Part shown: piece by piece, positions 39,801 to 44,600 of the stretch | How the letters are laid out: each line of letters opens with the position of its first letter | Position numbering within the stretch: position 1 is the stretch's first letter | Assembly (NCBI GenBank): GCA_000226015.1 | Contig: JH154390.1 | Span: forward strand, 62,575 to 126,574 | Reading direction: 5' to 3' | Length of the DNA: 64,000 nt | Source: Mnemiopsis leidyi | Lineage: Eukaryota > Ctenophora > Tentaculata > Lobata > Bolinopsidae | Notes under the pieces: model-generated | What the model was told of the DNA's origin: nothing | The model's database searches: none | What the model saw: the letters and a program-made list of their open reading frames with translations, nothing else | Made by a program: the position numbers and the translations under genes

Positions 39801-41406
39801 AACTAAGGTGGGATAGCAAGTTTGAGGTAAAAGAAGAAATGAATTTCCTGTATTATGCTTTGCCTTGCCATGTTAGTGAAACTAGTTTCTTTATAACGAC
39901 ACTATTTTCATCAGATGCTGGCTGGATGGTACAGCCCTTCTATTTTTCATGTGGCTGCCCATAGTGGTTCTGTCTCTCATAACTCTAGCTCTTCTTCTCA
40001 AGAGTTTTATCTTCCTGAAAAAGAACGAGCACAAGCACTCAACAGATGAAGTCGTCATAATTAAGGTATTTGAACACACTTGTTTGATCTAAAATTTATC
40101 CGCGGAAGAAGAAAATCGTGCTCAAGACATTACCTCATGTCTAAAATGTTCTTGTCTGCAATCTTGATAATGATGAAATTGCACGTGTCAACAAGCGAGA
40201 GGAAGTCAATCAAGACTCAATTTCTAGGGAAATATCGCTAGGTAGCAGTGGAACTGAATGCGCTTTTCCTAACATAGTAATCTTTTGAACGCAACTGAGA
40301 AAATACCTCGTAACCTTTTAAATCATTTGCTGAACAAAGTTGAAAGATTCACAAACCTTTCAGAAAACGATAGTAGCAGTGTTGGTGTTACTCATTCTAC
40401 TTGATGTGGGTTGGGTGTTTGCTGGGGTGGCTGGAGCTACTACCTTAGACCCCAGCTTAGCAAAAATACAGACCTACTGTAACGTACTCTACATAGTACT
40501 GAACGTCTTCCAGGTAAATACACTATCTCATACTGAATGGATTTTTGTCAAATAAATCTAACCTATTGAGGTACTGTTTTTTGAGTTACGCGAATTCCAA
40601 AGAGAGCCAGATTACGTAGCAATGAAATCTGAGACATTATAAGAACTAACGCCCAGGGAGTAGCTGTGGTAGTCCTATTCTGCATCTTCAATCCAAAAGT
40701 AATGAACGCCTGGAGAAACATGAGAAATCCGACGCCGGATGCCGAGCAAGGGGAGGAGAAAGTTGAGGAAGTGGAACTAGAAGTACCAGTGGAGCTTCCA
40801 GTCGAGGATGTAGCTGAGGTTACTGAGGTTAGAACCGATTAGGACTAGGAGCTCCTAATGTCTGGTTTCGCAAAAACGGGATCACAATAGCGTTTTGTTT
40901 TCGATAAGAAGATCAAAGAGTTTAATATGATTTTAAAATTTTTTATCTGCCAGGCGGACGATACTGACCTGAGATCGAGGCGATCAGCTTACTCTCTTAA
41001 GTCAGGAAGATCAGCAAGATCGGCAAGATCGGCCAGGTCAACTCCAAGAACTGTAGGGGAGGCGATGTCAGCTGTAGCAGCCCCTGTGGTTCAACCAACT
41101 ATCGCAGAGGAAGACCATCCTGCAACTGAACCTCCGAAAAAGAAGAAAAAGAAGAAGAAAGAAAATGGTAATGAAGAGCTTGCTGAGGAGGACGGTGGTA
41201 CAAAATCAAGGAAGTCCAAAAAGAAAGCTGCCAGCGGAGAGCAAAATGAGGGCGGGGAAGGGGATGGTGAGGTGCCGAAAAAGAAAAAGAAAAAGAAGCC
41301 CCCTCCTGCGGAGGGAGAAGAGGTTGGCGAAGGGGGCGCACCTTCCGCTAAACCGAAAAAGAAGAAAAAGAAACCAGAGGCAGACCAGAAAGAGGATGAA
41401 ACGTGA
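779..41406 (+). CDS. Giant multi-Ig adhesion G-protein-coupled receptor (about 71 exons)
   Basis: One continuous + strand gene assembled by hand from acceptor/donor pairs and reading phase. The order is signal peptide, long Ig-like array, PAN-like exon pair, three copies of an unassigned module, HormR-like segment, GAIN, GPS, seven transmembrane helices and a cytoplasmic tail. My tally is about 71 exons and about 3,500 codons. Most introns are phase 1, and most Ig-like domains are split into a first half (Cys...Trp) and a second half (C-x-Y/F-T/K) on separate symmetric exons. Family knowledge: adhesion GPCRs cleave themselves at the GPS and signal through the tethered N-terminal peptide. Ig-Hepta/ADGRF5 is the nearest architecture I know, but it has few Ig domains. 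An 8.1-kb intron (20188-28327) hosts three antisense genes. Uncertain points are exon 1, the exons between 4866 and 5753, the assembly gap at 10302-10487 and the join 30032/30267. It could be two genes, but I found no stop or poly(A) site between the halves. Confidence 0.8.
831..3719. other. First intron of the receptor gene: repeats, no supported exon
   Basis: Contains a deleted family-1 element (841-910) and three minisatellites. The first (about 1374-1580) has a roughly 55-60 bp unit with AAGTACTTACAACACTGACT and AGGTGTAAGT. The second (2552-2635) is four copies of a 21-bp unit, GTGCGATAAAAACAAGAAATA. The third (about 3188-3252) is about six copies of a 13-bp TTGATTAAAGA unit. The 99-codon open frame at 1972-2271 has no recognisable domain and is probably chance. 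Confidence 0.6.
3720..9504 (+). CDS. Receptor ectodomain block 1: N-terminal Ig-like array
   Basis: Exons read at 3720-3809, 4279-4437, 4599-4763, 4866-4932 (weak), 5452-5558 (weak), 5721-5753, 5960-6101, 6378-6511, 6699-6801, 7021-7208, 7700-7836, 8555-8693 and 9388-9504. The first is a short Cys-rich piece (DICPHLNVQPC...CTAC). Others alternate first and second halves of Ig-like domains: INCILHGLF...GKWSG in 4279-4437 is followed by MTYSCKYTATDG in 4599-4763, and 9388-9504 has VTVVCTAKDY...VSWDC. The phrase VTGA-D/Q-V recurs at 8555, 9388 and in later blocks. Exons 4866-4932 and 5452-5558 are kept because only that pair keeps phase 1-2-1; the GTGTTT donor of the first is poor. Confidence 0.65.
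5065..5184 (+). promoter_or_regulatory. Intronic CCAAT/TATA promoter-like cluster
   Basis: Four CCAAT boxes (ATTGG at 5065, 5097 and 5123; CCAAT at 5160), a CACGTGA at 5141 and a GCGCGCGC patch lie just before TATAAATA at 5177-5184. The stretch is locally GC-rich in AT-rich surroundings. The order and spacing look like a strong core promoter on the + strand with an expected start near 5205-5215. It sits inside a receptor intron, so it could drive a short receptor isoform or an unseen transcript. Two very short ATG-led frames follow at 5244 and 5293. Confidence 0.5.
8685..8905 (+). repeat. Minisatellite made of a splice donor (TTTTTATAGGTAATGTGGCATGC)n
   Basis: About nine copies of a 22-24 bp unit begin at the 3' edge of the receptor exon ending at 8693. 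The first unit contains the real exon end ATAG and donor GTAATG. Every further unit repeats T-rich + ATAG + GTAATG, so each carries both an acceptor-like and a donor-like sequence. The repeat clearly grew from the exon/intron boundary. Confidence 0.85.
9689..10167 (+). CDS. Receptor ectodomain: PAN/apple-like exon pair
   Basis: Exons 9689-9790 and 10039-10167, both phase 1-1. The join reads AQDACAANQACTGVTRE followed by KYYLMKGSL and SWVSGTC. The pattern A-x-x-A-C-x-(A/D)-x-x-x-C-x-G-V-T, then K-Y-x-L, is the one seen in PAN/apple-like modules. It differs from the flanking Ig halves, with more charged residues and more cysteines. The donor of the second exon lies in sequence that is repeated just after the assembly gap, so its right edge is the least certain part. 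Confidence 0.5.
10302..10487. other. Assembly gap (run of N)
   Basis: 186 unknown bases. About 130 bp on the left, from the end of the preceding exon (about 10152), recur with roughly 90 percent identity directly after the gap (10488 to about 10617). Both copies carry the same exon end and GTACTAAC donor. The gap may therefore hide a tandem duplication that includes a second copy of the exon, or may join two haplotypes. Confidence 0.95.
10737..11505 (+). CDS. Receptor ectodomain: unassigned module, copy 1
   Basis: Exons 10737-10977, 11163-11232 and 11379-11505. Landmarks are ADCYQSTCALPFELG, then VNFFDKDKTRIGFIKW, then TWTITKTNTHIKLSL, then IMYVSFNEF. The same series recurs in copies 2 and 3, so this is a repeated domain and not an odd Ig half. 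It appears to occupy the place of an Ig second half, because the preceding exon ends near a Trp. I do not recognise the family. A beta-sandwich is a guess from alternating hydrophobic residues. Confidence 0.55.
11674..17522 (+). CDS. Receptor ectodomain block 2: central Ig-like array
   Basis: Exons 11674-11826, 12017-12199, 12406-12516, 12745-12857, 13216-13348, 13769-13900, 14436-14493, 14818-14940, 15212-15340, 15748-15903, 17047-17160 and 17382-17522. First halves show Cys...Trp, such as LVTCKFLFTNEPAITWTV at 12406 and LICDCINWKDNATIAW at 17047. Second halves show DVTCSYTLHF (14818) and VSCQFTFPE (17382) and end in hydrophobic strands such as KVDVYG. Asn-X-Ser/Thr sites are frequent, as expected for an extracellular glycoprotein. 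The exon at 13216 uses an acceptor formed by a TGTACAATTT repeat, and the one at 13769 has a decoy copy of its start about 60 bp upstream. Confidence 0.7.
13072..13215 (+). repeat. TGTACAATTT repeat ending in a used splice acceptor
   Basis: About ten copies of a 10-13 bp unit (TACAATTTTG and variants) run directly into the acceptor TTTTGTACAG before the exon at 13216. The units contain TGTACA palindromes, so the tract can also fold on itself. Confidence 0.75.
13925..13982 (-). repeat. Dispersed short repeat, inverted copy of 5814-5868
   Basis: About 50 bp around GTCTGAGCTGGGACTGGCTT at 5814-5868 recur in reverse complement here with few changes. Both copies are in introns of the receptor gene. 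No terminal repeats or coding sequence were seen, so the element class is unknown. Confidence 0.6.
16130..16735 (+). repeat. Three diverged tandem copies of a roughly 200-bp unit
   Basis: The phrase GTTGTGCAAGCTTTGCAGCT followed by GCTGGTTAAATGGCT recurs near 16212 and 16615, with a weaker version near 16405. Each is followed by TTTCT-GGGGAATT-CATGAC and AAGCAT...GTGCAATTAAA. This is an old tandem repeat in the 1.1-kb intron between exons 15903 and 17047. Confidence 0.6.
17195..17300 (+). repeat. Dispersed TGACCATTGACCATGAGG repeat, copy 1
   Basis: TTGACCATTGACCATGAGGC, then TTCCAGGGTGTCGTGGTCA, then ACCCTTCCCC. Related copies lie at about 47455-47525 and 49935-50095, giving three copies in the window. 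They share the GGTCA/TGACC inverted motifs, so a small non-autonomous element is likely. Confidence 0.55.
17669..19494 (+). CDS. Receptor ectodomain: Ig half plus unassigned module, copy 2
   Basis: Exons 17669-17812, 18203-18342, 18650-18789, 18945-19109 and 19337-19494. The module begins TECDNVQCSTAFNFQYISL and continues IHFYSEDLKLMGTLSW, then EWHIQITNQSRLVIMS, then TARVGFQGF. These line up with the same positions of copies 1 and 3. The last exon returns to the Ig-like phrase ITVTGADKVEHTANINIYV. Its start was set at 19337 because only that acceptor keeps phase 2; the nearer acceptor at 19345 reads into a stop. Confidence 0.6.
18030..18160 (+). repeat. Minisatellite CAACATTTTGTTGTTGCCAG
   Basis: About five to six copies of a 22-24 bp unit, each containing TTGTTGCCAG, which resembles a splice acceptor. 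It lies about 45 bp before the true acceptor of the exon at 18203. Confidence 0.8.
18448..18593. mobile_element. MITE-like inverted-repeat element (family 1)
   Basis: Left end AAAGAAAGGTATTTTTGGGG and right end CCTGAAAATGCCTTTCTC are near reverse complements. The interior has CAGCGATTGATCATTGAG and GGCCAATCAATTCG, shared with the copy at 45144-45285. It sits in the receptor intron between 18342 and 18650. Confidence 0.6.
19647..20187 (+). CDS. Receptor ectodomain: Ig-like domain before the large intron
   Basis: Exons 19647-19763 (LKLTAKINGWLTKPSKVDWY) and 20035-20187 (KVVYCKYTIGDLTAIRTFYL) are the first and second halves of one Ig-like domain, both phase 1-1. The donor at 20188 opens the 8.1-kb intron that contains the three antisense genes. 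The next receptor exon, at 28328, again starts in phase 1 with a first half. Confidence 0.75.
20312..21073 (-). CDS. Secreted protein with five ShKT domains (nested, antisense)
   Basis: Intronless 253-residue frame on the strand opposite the host receptor gene. Residues 1-16 are a signal peptide. Residues 17-42 hold a 14-residue tandem duplication (SGQLLESETLDHP type). Five six-cysteine ShKT domains follow at about 47-79, 81-114, 116-149, 151-185 and 189-225, then a strongly acidic Asp/Glu/Asn tail ending in SPW. ShKT domains are small disulphide folds found in secreted cnidarian, nematode and other animal proteins, often in tandem and often not toxic. A CTATTTAT element about 35-40 bp upstream of the ATG (near 21110) could be its TATA box. 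It lacks the lectin half of its two neighbours and its ShKT sequences are well diverged from theirs. The exact role is unknown. Confidence 0.85.
   Translation of the reverse strand: MFSLCLLSILALSSAGQLLQSENLDHPSGQLLESETLDHPFVSDPNCRDHYEQCPILARQQKCGYDGVSRKCPFSCNICTCGDSLRDCPVMAKQGLCDFANFMRRHCKQSCGRCECTDSLANCAEGAASGLCSSDSSFLASCPLSCNQCKCGDNSDQCKSMASQGRCVDNPSYMLVHCAASCHQCGSSCGDNPPYKNECKMRAARGDCKTNEDMMLHCAATCKFCEGGEENDGDDSDEDNNDGNNDDEDVSPW
21074..23684. other. Intergenic space between nested genes: repeats, no supported gene
   Basis: Contains a small inverted-repeat element at about 21325-21418 (ends ACACTAACAA and TTGTTAGTGT). Two diverged copies of a roughly 150-bp segment lie at about 21768-21930 and 22035-22170 (GACCACTGTTTGTT, CTAAAAGTTGTTTATT). 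A hairpin lies at 23302-23365 around GAATGTTACTTTTCT. No open frame has a recognisable domain. Confidence 0.55.
23685..25289 (-). CDS. Secreted F-type-lectin-like / ShKT protein, paralogue 1 (nested, antisense)
   Basis: Intronless 534-residue frame. It has a signal peptide at 1-15 and a small SGPNR repeat at 22-33. An F-type-lectin-like (fucolectin/F5-8C fold) domain follows at about 37-165, with GSCTHT, WWLLDLGQ, DCCSYRING and LCEVEVYG. A second related domain lies at about 180-310 (SWWQVDLGQ, LCEAEVFG, without the CC pair). A Pro/Thr linker at 313-335 leads to five ShKT domains at about 337-515, and the acidic tail ends EYPWI. F-type lectins bind fucosylated glycans. Here the usual Arg-x-Asp-x4-Arg motif is stretched to R102-x3-D106-x4-R111, so sugar binding may be altered. 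TTTTATAC upstream, near 25354-25361, is a candidate TATA box. AATAAA on the minus strand lies at about 23599-23616. Confidence 0.88.
   Translation of the reverse strand: MFVPWFLSFLVATSGQKYHLLSGPNRTMSGPNRSVARHNRAVYQSTTIYGGDPRRAVDGYRSQYFHHGSCTHTYGPNVGTPNWWLLDLGQRARVNGIAIWNRSNWDCCSYRINGAIVWVDGDPVVQLSHSRNYYKIDFRTARIGRYIKISQDNYPFTLCEVEVYGAYTGDPGDSPSNFHYPVLVSRHQPTSISGGYNSRGAVDGVFHGISGLDGTCARTGYGYQSWWQVDLGQDYKVSMVVLYSKLGRGQETLQRAKVLVDGALCGVFPSGYHLRDVYAIKCPQGGLVGSKVRVVRDNNYIELCEAEVFGVKSEPKPTTPPTDPPTNPPTPKPDPSCKDLDSNCPILAAQQKCSDATILAKCPLSCHQCSCGDNFRNCPKMQELGLCQYHTSYMQKHCRKSCELCECVDSQPHCIIGATQGLCTSDPSFLALCSLSCNQCQCGDNLQHCSAMALAGQCVDNPSYMLVHCAESCNQCGNCADNPPFSAQCAERVARGECETNGDMAIHCAASCNFCEGGGDDDGGDSSSDEYPWI
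25290..25699. promoter_or_regulatory. Space between the two lectin/ShKT paralogues
   Basis: About 410 bp holding the probable promoter of paralogue 1 (minus-strand TTTTATAC near 25354-25361) and the 3' flank of paralogue 2, with a minus-strand AATAAA near 25450. Nothing else was recognised. Confidence 0.45.
25700..27238 (-). CDS. Secreted F-type-lectin-like / ShKT protein, paralogue 2 (nested, antisense)
   Basis: Intronless 512-residue frame, tandem paralogue of 23685-25289 with the same layout. It has a signal peptide at 1-15, an F-type-lectin-like domain at about 22-145, a second related domain at about 160-288, a TTPPTDPPT linker, five ShKT domains and an acidic tail ending EYPWI. The family's glycan-contact motif looks complete here: His56 in GSCTHT and R86-x-D88-x4-R93 in NRRDCCMDR. 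The His-Arg spacing is 29, longer than the 26 I recall for eel fucolectin. The linker and ShKT half is about 95 percent identical to the neighbour by eye, against only about 55-60 percent in the lectin half. It is probably secreted and binds cell-surface or microbial glycans (inference). Confidence 0.88.
   Translation of the reverse strand: MFFVLLFSFLVLSTGEHLLSRHKGTVYQSTTSCEGVPGRAVDGNHRQNYWDGSCTHTNPPSVGTGNWWLIDLGQRAHVVRMKIWNRRDCCMDRINGARVWVDGIQVAELQNSQREYHLHTSVTGRYVRVTQDRTDLTLCEVEVYGNYIGESGEGPNYYHHPILVSRYRPTSMSGGSNSHTAVDGVFQGASGRPGQCARTDYSAQSWWQVDLDQDYKVYMVVLYAIRGRETLLGAKVLVDDALCGIYGASSMVQELHAIKCPSGGLVGSKVRVVRDNNYIELCEAEVFGVKSEPKPTTPPTDPPTDPPTPKPDPSCKDLDSNCPILAAQQKCSDATILAKCPLSCHQCSCGDNFRNCQKMQELGLCQYHESFMHKHCRKSCELCECVDSQPHCIVGASHGLCTSDPSFLALCPLSCNQCQCGDNLKHCSAMALAGQCVDNPSYMLVHCAESCNQCGNCADNPPFSAQCAERVARGECETNGDMAIHCAAFCNFCEGGGDDDDGDSSSDEYPWI
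27239..28327. other. Right part of the host intron: short tandem repeat, no gene
   Basis: Upstream flank of paralogue 2; minus-strand GGTATATTC close to its ATG is a possible TATA element. A short tandem repeat (ATGACAACATTAAGACCACA, about 27770-27865) lies before the acceptor of the receptor exon at 28328. No coding sequence was supported. Confidence 0.5.
28328..30032 (+). CDS. Receptor ectodomain: Ig half plus unassigned module, copy 3
   Basis: Exons 28328-28465, 28710-28924, 29218-29461, 29682-29763 and 29940-30032. The first is an Ig-like first half (VQFNFTLPG...DITWKWNG). The module follows: ITCGCTSASCSCPDAMN, VVFYTETDTWITYISW, YKIDINSTHLTLYCQD and WMSIAKVGFNSDL, matching the landmarks of copies 1 and 2. 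The exon at 29682 has a partial duplicate of its acceptor and first about 40 bases roughly 100 bp upstream; that copy runs into a stop. The last exon ends in phase 2, which does not fit the phase-1 start of the next exon at 30267. Confidence 0.6.
28580..28682 (+). repeat. Tandem repeat TTATGAAGGATAATG
   Basis: About six copies of an 18-bp-type unit (GTTATGAAGGATAAT / GTTATGAAGGATTTT) in the intron before the exon at 28710. Confidence 0.75.
30267..36201 (+). CDS. Receptor ectodomain block 3: C-terminal Ig-like array
   Basis: Exons 30267-30379, 30676-30856, 31067-31138, 31245-31451, 31605-31725, 32194-32333, 32484-32602, 32865-33060, 33520-33685, 33943-34115, 34304-34504, 34725-34853, 34986-35185, 35382-35508, 35753-35909 and 36068-36201. 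Recognisable pieces include DVTLQCDAKLN, SLNVTGAQLS, YPVCTYTIPGYQGQL, GRITCNLHH...SFSWMV and AKVICDFLIG. The exon at 30676 was placed at the second of two AG sites because the first breaks phase. Toward the membrane the Cys/Trp pattern fades and exons are longer, so some may be non-Ig beta-domains. Confidence 0.65.
31880..32155 (+). repeat. Minisatellite with 30-32 bp unit (ACGCGTGACAAGCTGTACCA)
   Basis: About eight to nine copies of a 30-32 bp unit, ACGCGTGACAAGCTGTACCA plus AATCAAGTNATC, in the receptor intron before the exon at 32194. Each unit has an ACGCGT palindrome. Copies differ by only a few bases, so expansion is fairly recent. Confidence 0.85.
33110..33190 (+). repeat. Tandem repeat AGTGTCGTCATAGAATACTTT
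   Basis: Four copies of a 21-bp unit just after the receptor exon ending at 33060. Confidence 0.8.
36515..36991 (+). CDS. Receptor ectodomain: HormR-like segment
   Basis: Exons 36515-36652 and 36831-36991. The pattern is Cys (KEVCAAET), a G-x-L-x-F-P-D-T-x-x-G turn, Cys (TVACFYN), then ATRKCVNGTW and Cys (NQTLCGSG). That Cys spacing, with A-x-R-x-C-x-N-G-x-W, matches the hormone-receptor (HRM) domain that precedes GAIN in many adhesion GPCRs. The usual W-P of the first strand is replaced by F-P. The second exon continues into the helical start of GAIN subdomain A. Confidence 0.65.
37195..38477 (+). CDS. Receptor GAIN domain and GPS autoproteolysis motif
   Basis: Exons 37195-37409 (helical GAIN-A, with FCKKSISKLSGSD), 37662-38025 (GAIN-B beta-sandwich, ending EPLQIFFE) and 38322-38477 (GPS). 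The GPS exon reads MWSTEGC ... TAICYHLSAFAIQY, with the Trp, the Gly-Cys, the second Cys and the HL/S cleavage triplet. The usual first GPS cysteine is absent (VYYD instead of a C-x-F/Y-W-x type start). In the family, cleavage after His-Leu exposes a tethered agonist, here expected to start SAFAIQY. Disulphide pairing within the GPS may be reduced. Confidence 0.88.
38628..40827 (+). CDS. Receptor seven-transmembrane region
   Basis: Exons 38628-38737 (TM1: GVGVSLIFLGAALILLLV), 39086-39251 (TM2 and start of TM3), 39433-39614 (end of TM3 with MWMLVEG, TM4), 39915-40065 (TM5: WLPIVVLSLITLALLL), 40364-40513 (TM6: AVLVLLILLDVGWVFAGV) and 40657-40827 (TM7: VAVVVLFCIFNPKVMNAW). MWMLVEG at TM3 and NVFQGV...FCIFNPKV at TM7 are typical class B2 (adhesion) features. 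All joins keep frame. If the donor at 40828 is not used, the frame runs four codons on to a stop (VRTD), giving a short tail; this would be an alternative C-terminus. Confidence 0.9.
38863..39070 (+). repeat. Minisatellite with 28-bp unit before the TM2 exon
   Basis: About eight copies of ACCATGGTGACAGTTAACCT plus CTCATTTC. The last, truncated unit runs into the acceptor region of the TM2 exon at 39086. Units carry CAG and pyrimidine stretches but no complete acceptor. Confidence 0.85.
40954..41406 (+). CDS. Receptor cytoplasmic tail with poly-lysine tracts (last exon)
   Basis: Phase-0 exon of 150 codons. It starts ADDTDLRSRRSAYSLKSG, then Ser-Ala-Arg triplets (SARSARSARSTPR), then a highly charged low-complexity region with three lysine runs of six to eight residues separated by Glu/Gly-rich spacers. 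It ends KEDET. Such basic tracts in a receptor tail could bind acidic phospholipids or act as nuclear-import-like signals once released; both are guesses. A shared exon of another gene is possible, but the phase and the distance to the poly(A) signal fit this gene. Confidence 0.7.
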   Translation, partial: ADDTDLRSRRSAYSLKSGRSARSARSARSTPRTVGEAMSAVAAPVVQPTIAEEDHPATEPPKKKKKKKKENGNEELAEEDGGTKSRKSKKKAASGEQNEGGEGDGEVPKKKKKKKPPPAEGEEVGEGGAPSAKPKKKKKKPEADQKEDET

Positions 41407-41668
41407 AAACGGACATTTTACTAAGGGTTTATATTTGATAAAGATCAATGCAAGCAAGCAAGGTTGATTTAGGATTCTTCAATCAGTACAAGCAAGCAAT
41501 ATTCATTAAAGATTTTCCCAATCAGTGCAAGCAACCAAAATTGCTTTGAGGTTCATCATAGTTACTTTTATTTGTAGGGTTATCATAAATGACAGGTGGA
41601 ACTAGAATAATTTGCAACAACCGTTAAGATTTGGTTAGTGAGAATGGAATGTGTGCGTCATGATTAAT

Positions 41669-41674
41669 AATAAA
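41669..41674 (+). terminator. Poly(A) signal of the receptor gene
   Basis: AATAAA about 260 bp after the receptor stop codon, the first clear hexamer downstream on the + strand. Confidence 0.55.
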
Positions 41675-44600
41675 ACTTGTAATTCAGTATAAAACAGCTA
41701 CGACGATATGATATAGCTGATTAAGTTATTGATTGGGATTTGGCAACGTTTTATGAAATATTAATTATTTCAATTAAAAATAATTGCGTTTTAATTTCAC
41801 TAGACTAATTGTTTGAGTATTACTATTATTTTGAAGCATCAATAACAATATGGGATGTGATGATTCTTTAATTATCACAACTATCCTGACTTCCTTCAGA
41901 TAAGAATCTTATATGTTTCAGAAAAAATTGGTTGAGGAAAGAAATTTTTTTGAAAAAAAAATCATGACCAATTTTTGCCTTTAAGTTGATAAATTGATTC
42001 CCCTTCCCCGCCGAAATCAAGCTTAAAAACAACTCAACACTGTTTTTCCTTTATCTAATTACGCAATATGTAAACGACCGTAAGCTCCCTATTTGGCCAT
42101 TTGTCAAAGTTAAACTATACCGTTCTTAAAGCTCTGCAGTCATAAAATATCGAATAAATAGGGGCTAAAACCTCAGCAAAGAGGTACTACTATTACAAGC
42201 TTCCGATTTTTCAGGAGTTTATTTGGTAGCCTCAAGTTGCGGCCCATTTCACATTCGAAAAATTTCTTGGCGGCTGCGCCGCGCATGGCTGCCGCTACAC
42301 ACAGCAGCAGGCCCGGCAACGTCAGACGACAACTAGGCTAGTTTCCCAAAATCGTTGCTGCTTGCGAGAATTCGGCTAGTGAGCTTGTAGCAGTAAGAAA
42401 GACAGCTTCCCCTGTATCCACGTGGCTATGTTTCCAATGCACGAAATTCCAGCAGGTGTATGCAATATCTCGGGATGCAAAAATTGCAAGAACTGCAGAA
42501 GCGTTTAAAGTAATTAATATTATAATTTTCTAAAAGGGGGGGGGGGGTTAGACATTTCCATGGAATTGAATGATGGGATTTTGTCCCGACTAGCACACAG
42601 AGCTTTTACTTTAAGTCTATGTCTTGAACCTCATGGAAACGGTGTGATGCCTATGACTTGATAAATTTCAACAGCCGAAGAACAGCCAATATTCTGATTT
42701 AAAAAATGAATGAAAATTGACGATTACTGCATGGAGCCATAAATTTGTAATGAAAACTTAAAGCGCAGCGGTAAGTTCTTCTTAATAAGCCCGCATGGCT
42801 TCGAAATTTTTTTGTGAAGAGACTTTTATCGAACTAATCTATGTTTGCAAGATGCTCTATTTGATCTTATAAGCTCCTAAAAATTCAGTTGTCGAGTTGT
42901 GGCTGTAGGTAAAGCCAACAGTGTCCATCAGCTGTCGGGAACCAAGCTGTTCTCCAGTGAGGAACTCGCTTAAGACGACCATAAAAATCAAACGATAATT
43001 CTGTAGTTCCGTGACCTATATTAAAGCTTGTTCATGCAGCATTTGTCGGGTAGGGTTCGCGTGAAAAGTAGTTCATCTTCACCATCTTTACCTAGCAAAT
43101 ACCCAGAAGAAGTCATATCATGAACCAAAATATAAGAATAGCACTAGCCAGTCGTCACGTGAACCTTGGGCGCAGTTGTTGTTTTACAAATCTGACCTGA
43201 CAAATCAGATCTCATCATCGATTGGGTACCCTGTTCACGTGTGTGAACTGAATTCTCTTGGGTGCAGTTGTAGGTAGGCCGATTAACTTAATCCAACTTT
43301 GAAGCTAGTACGCCCAACCAGCTTTAAGTTAAACTGGCTCTAACTACAGTCTACATATCAGCCTGAAATAATATAACACAGAAGTTCTATGTATTTGAAT
43401 AGATTAAAGTACAGTATCCATCAATTCACGGTGTCCGGAAAAAGTTGCACGTCCAGTAGCTCGTCATCAAAAAAATTAGCCACAATAAATAAATTGATTG
43501 AAAATTAATCACAATAAATCACAATAAATGGGCAAATTCTCACACACTTTTGTCATATGATTATGGCGATTCTTCGGTGCTTTAGATTTTCATGATTGAA
43601 GGGCTGAAAAACCAAAAAAGTTAGGCGTACCCCCCCCCCCTGATTATGTAGCAATAATTTTGATACCGTTTAATTTTCCCACCCCCTCCCTTTTTAAGAC
43701 TGACAAATTTCAAAATGTGCTATAAGTATAAAATGTACACGAAATAGGCAAGTAGTGGTATTGGTAAGTTGTACCAGATTTTGAAAGTTTTTTATAGTTT
43801 TTTGAGGTCTCTTGGTTTCTGTTGAAATCACTAAATCATGTTTATGAAAGCTGGCTGAATAGAAAGGTTACAATTTTGGACAAAAGTATATGGATAATAC
43901 ATTACGAAACGATATGGTCAAAACGAAGCTCCACCCTGTTTCCACTTAAATAAAGTAAATCCCTCGCGATGCGTTGATAAGGAATTAAGAAATGCACTAG
44001 ACAAGTTGCACCTCTATACTGCGTTCACATGTTTTTAGATTTTGCTTGTCGTACTTTAGTAAAATGCTCTCAATTAATTTCGATACCGTTTAATTTTCCA
44101 TGTTTATTGCTAATTGATTGCTATTTTGAAAATTTCGATTGATTTATTCATTTCAATTTCGTTGTGAATATTTTACCGTTAGATAGTTGAAAATGAATAA
44201 GATTGAATTATTGTTTGATGATGTCATATTTTGCAGATTCAATTTTGAGTAATATTTGAAATTTAAACTTGACAATTTTATAGTGTGATCATGTCCTACG
44301 CTTAAATGATGAAACGTTACTTTTACTTCGTACTAACGAAATAGTATCACTTTGCTCAACCCAGTAATAAAATTTGTTCCCAATATAGTTATCGGTACTA
44401 TTATTGGTTACACGACATATCTCAAGGGCTCTCCCTAATAAGGCTCCAATTCACATGATAATGTAACAGATGATTTTATGACGTAACTATACATTCTAAA
44501 AAAATTATAAAAACAAATGTACTTGATAAATGAACAAAGAATTTTAAATACTTATTATGTCACCGACAAACTTTTAAAAGTTTCATAACAAAGTTTTATA

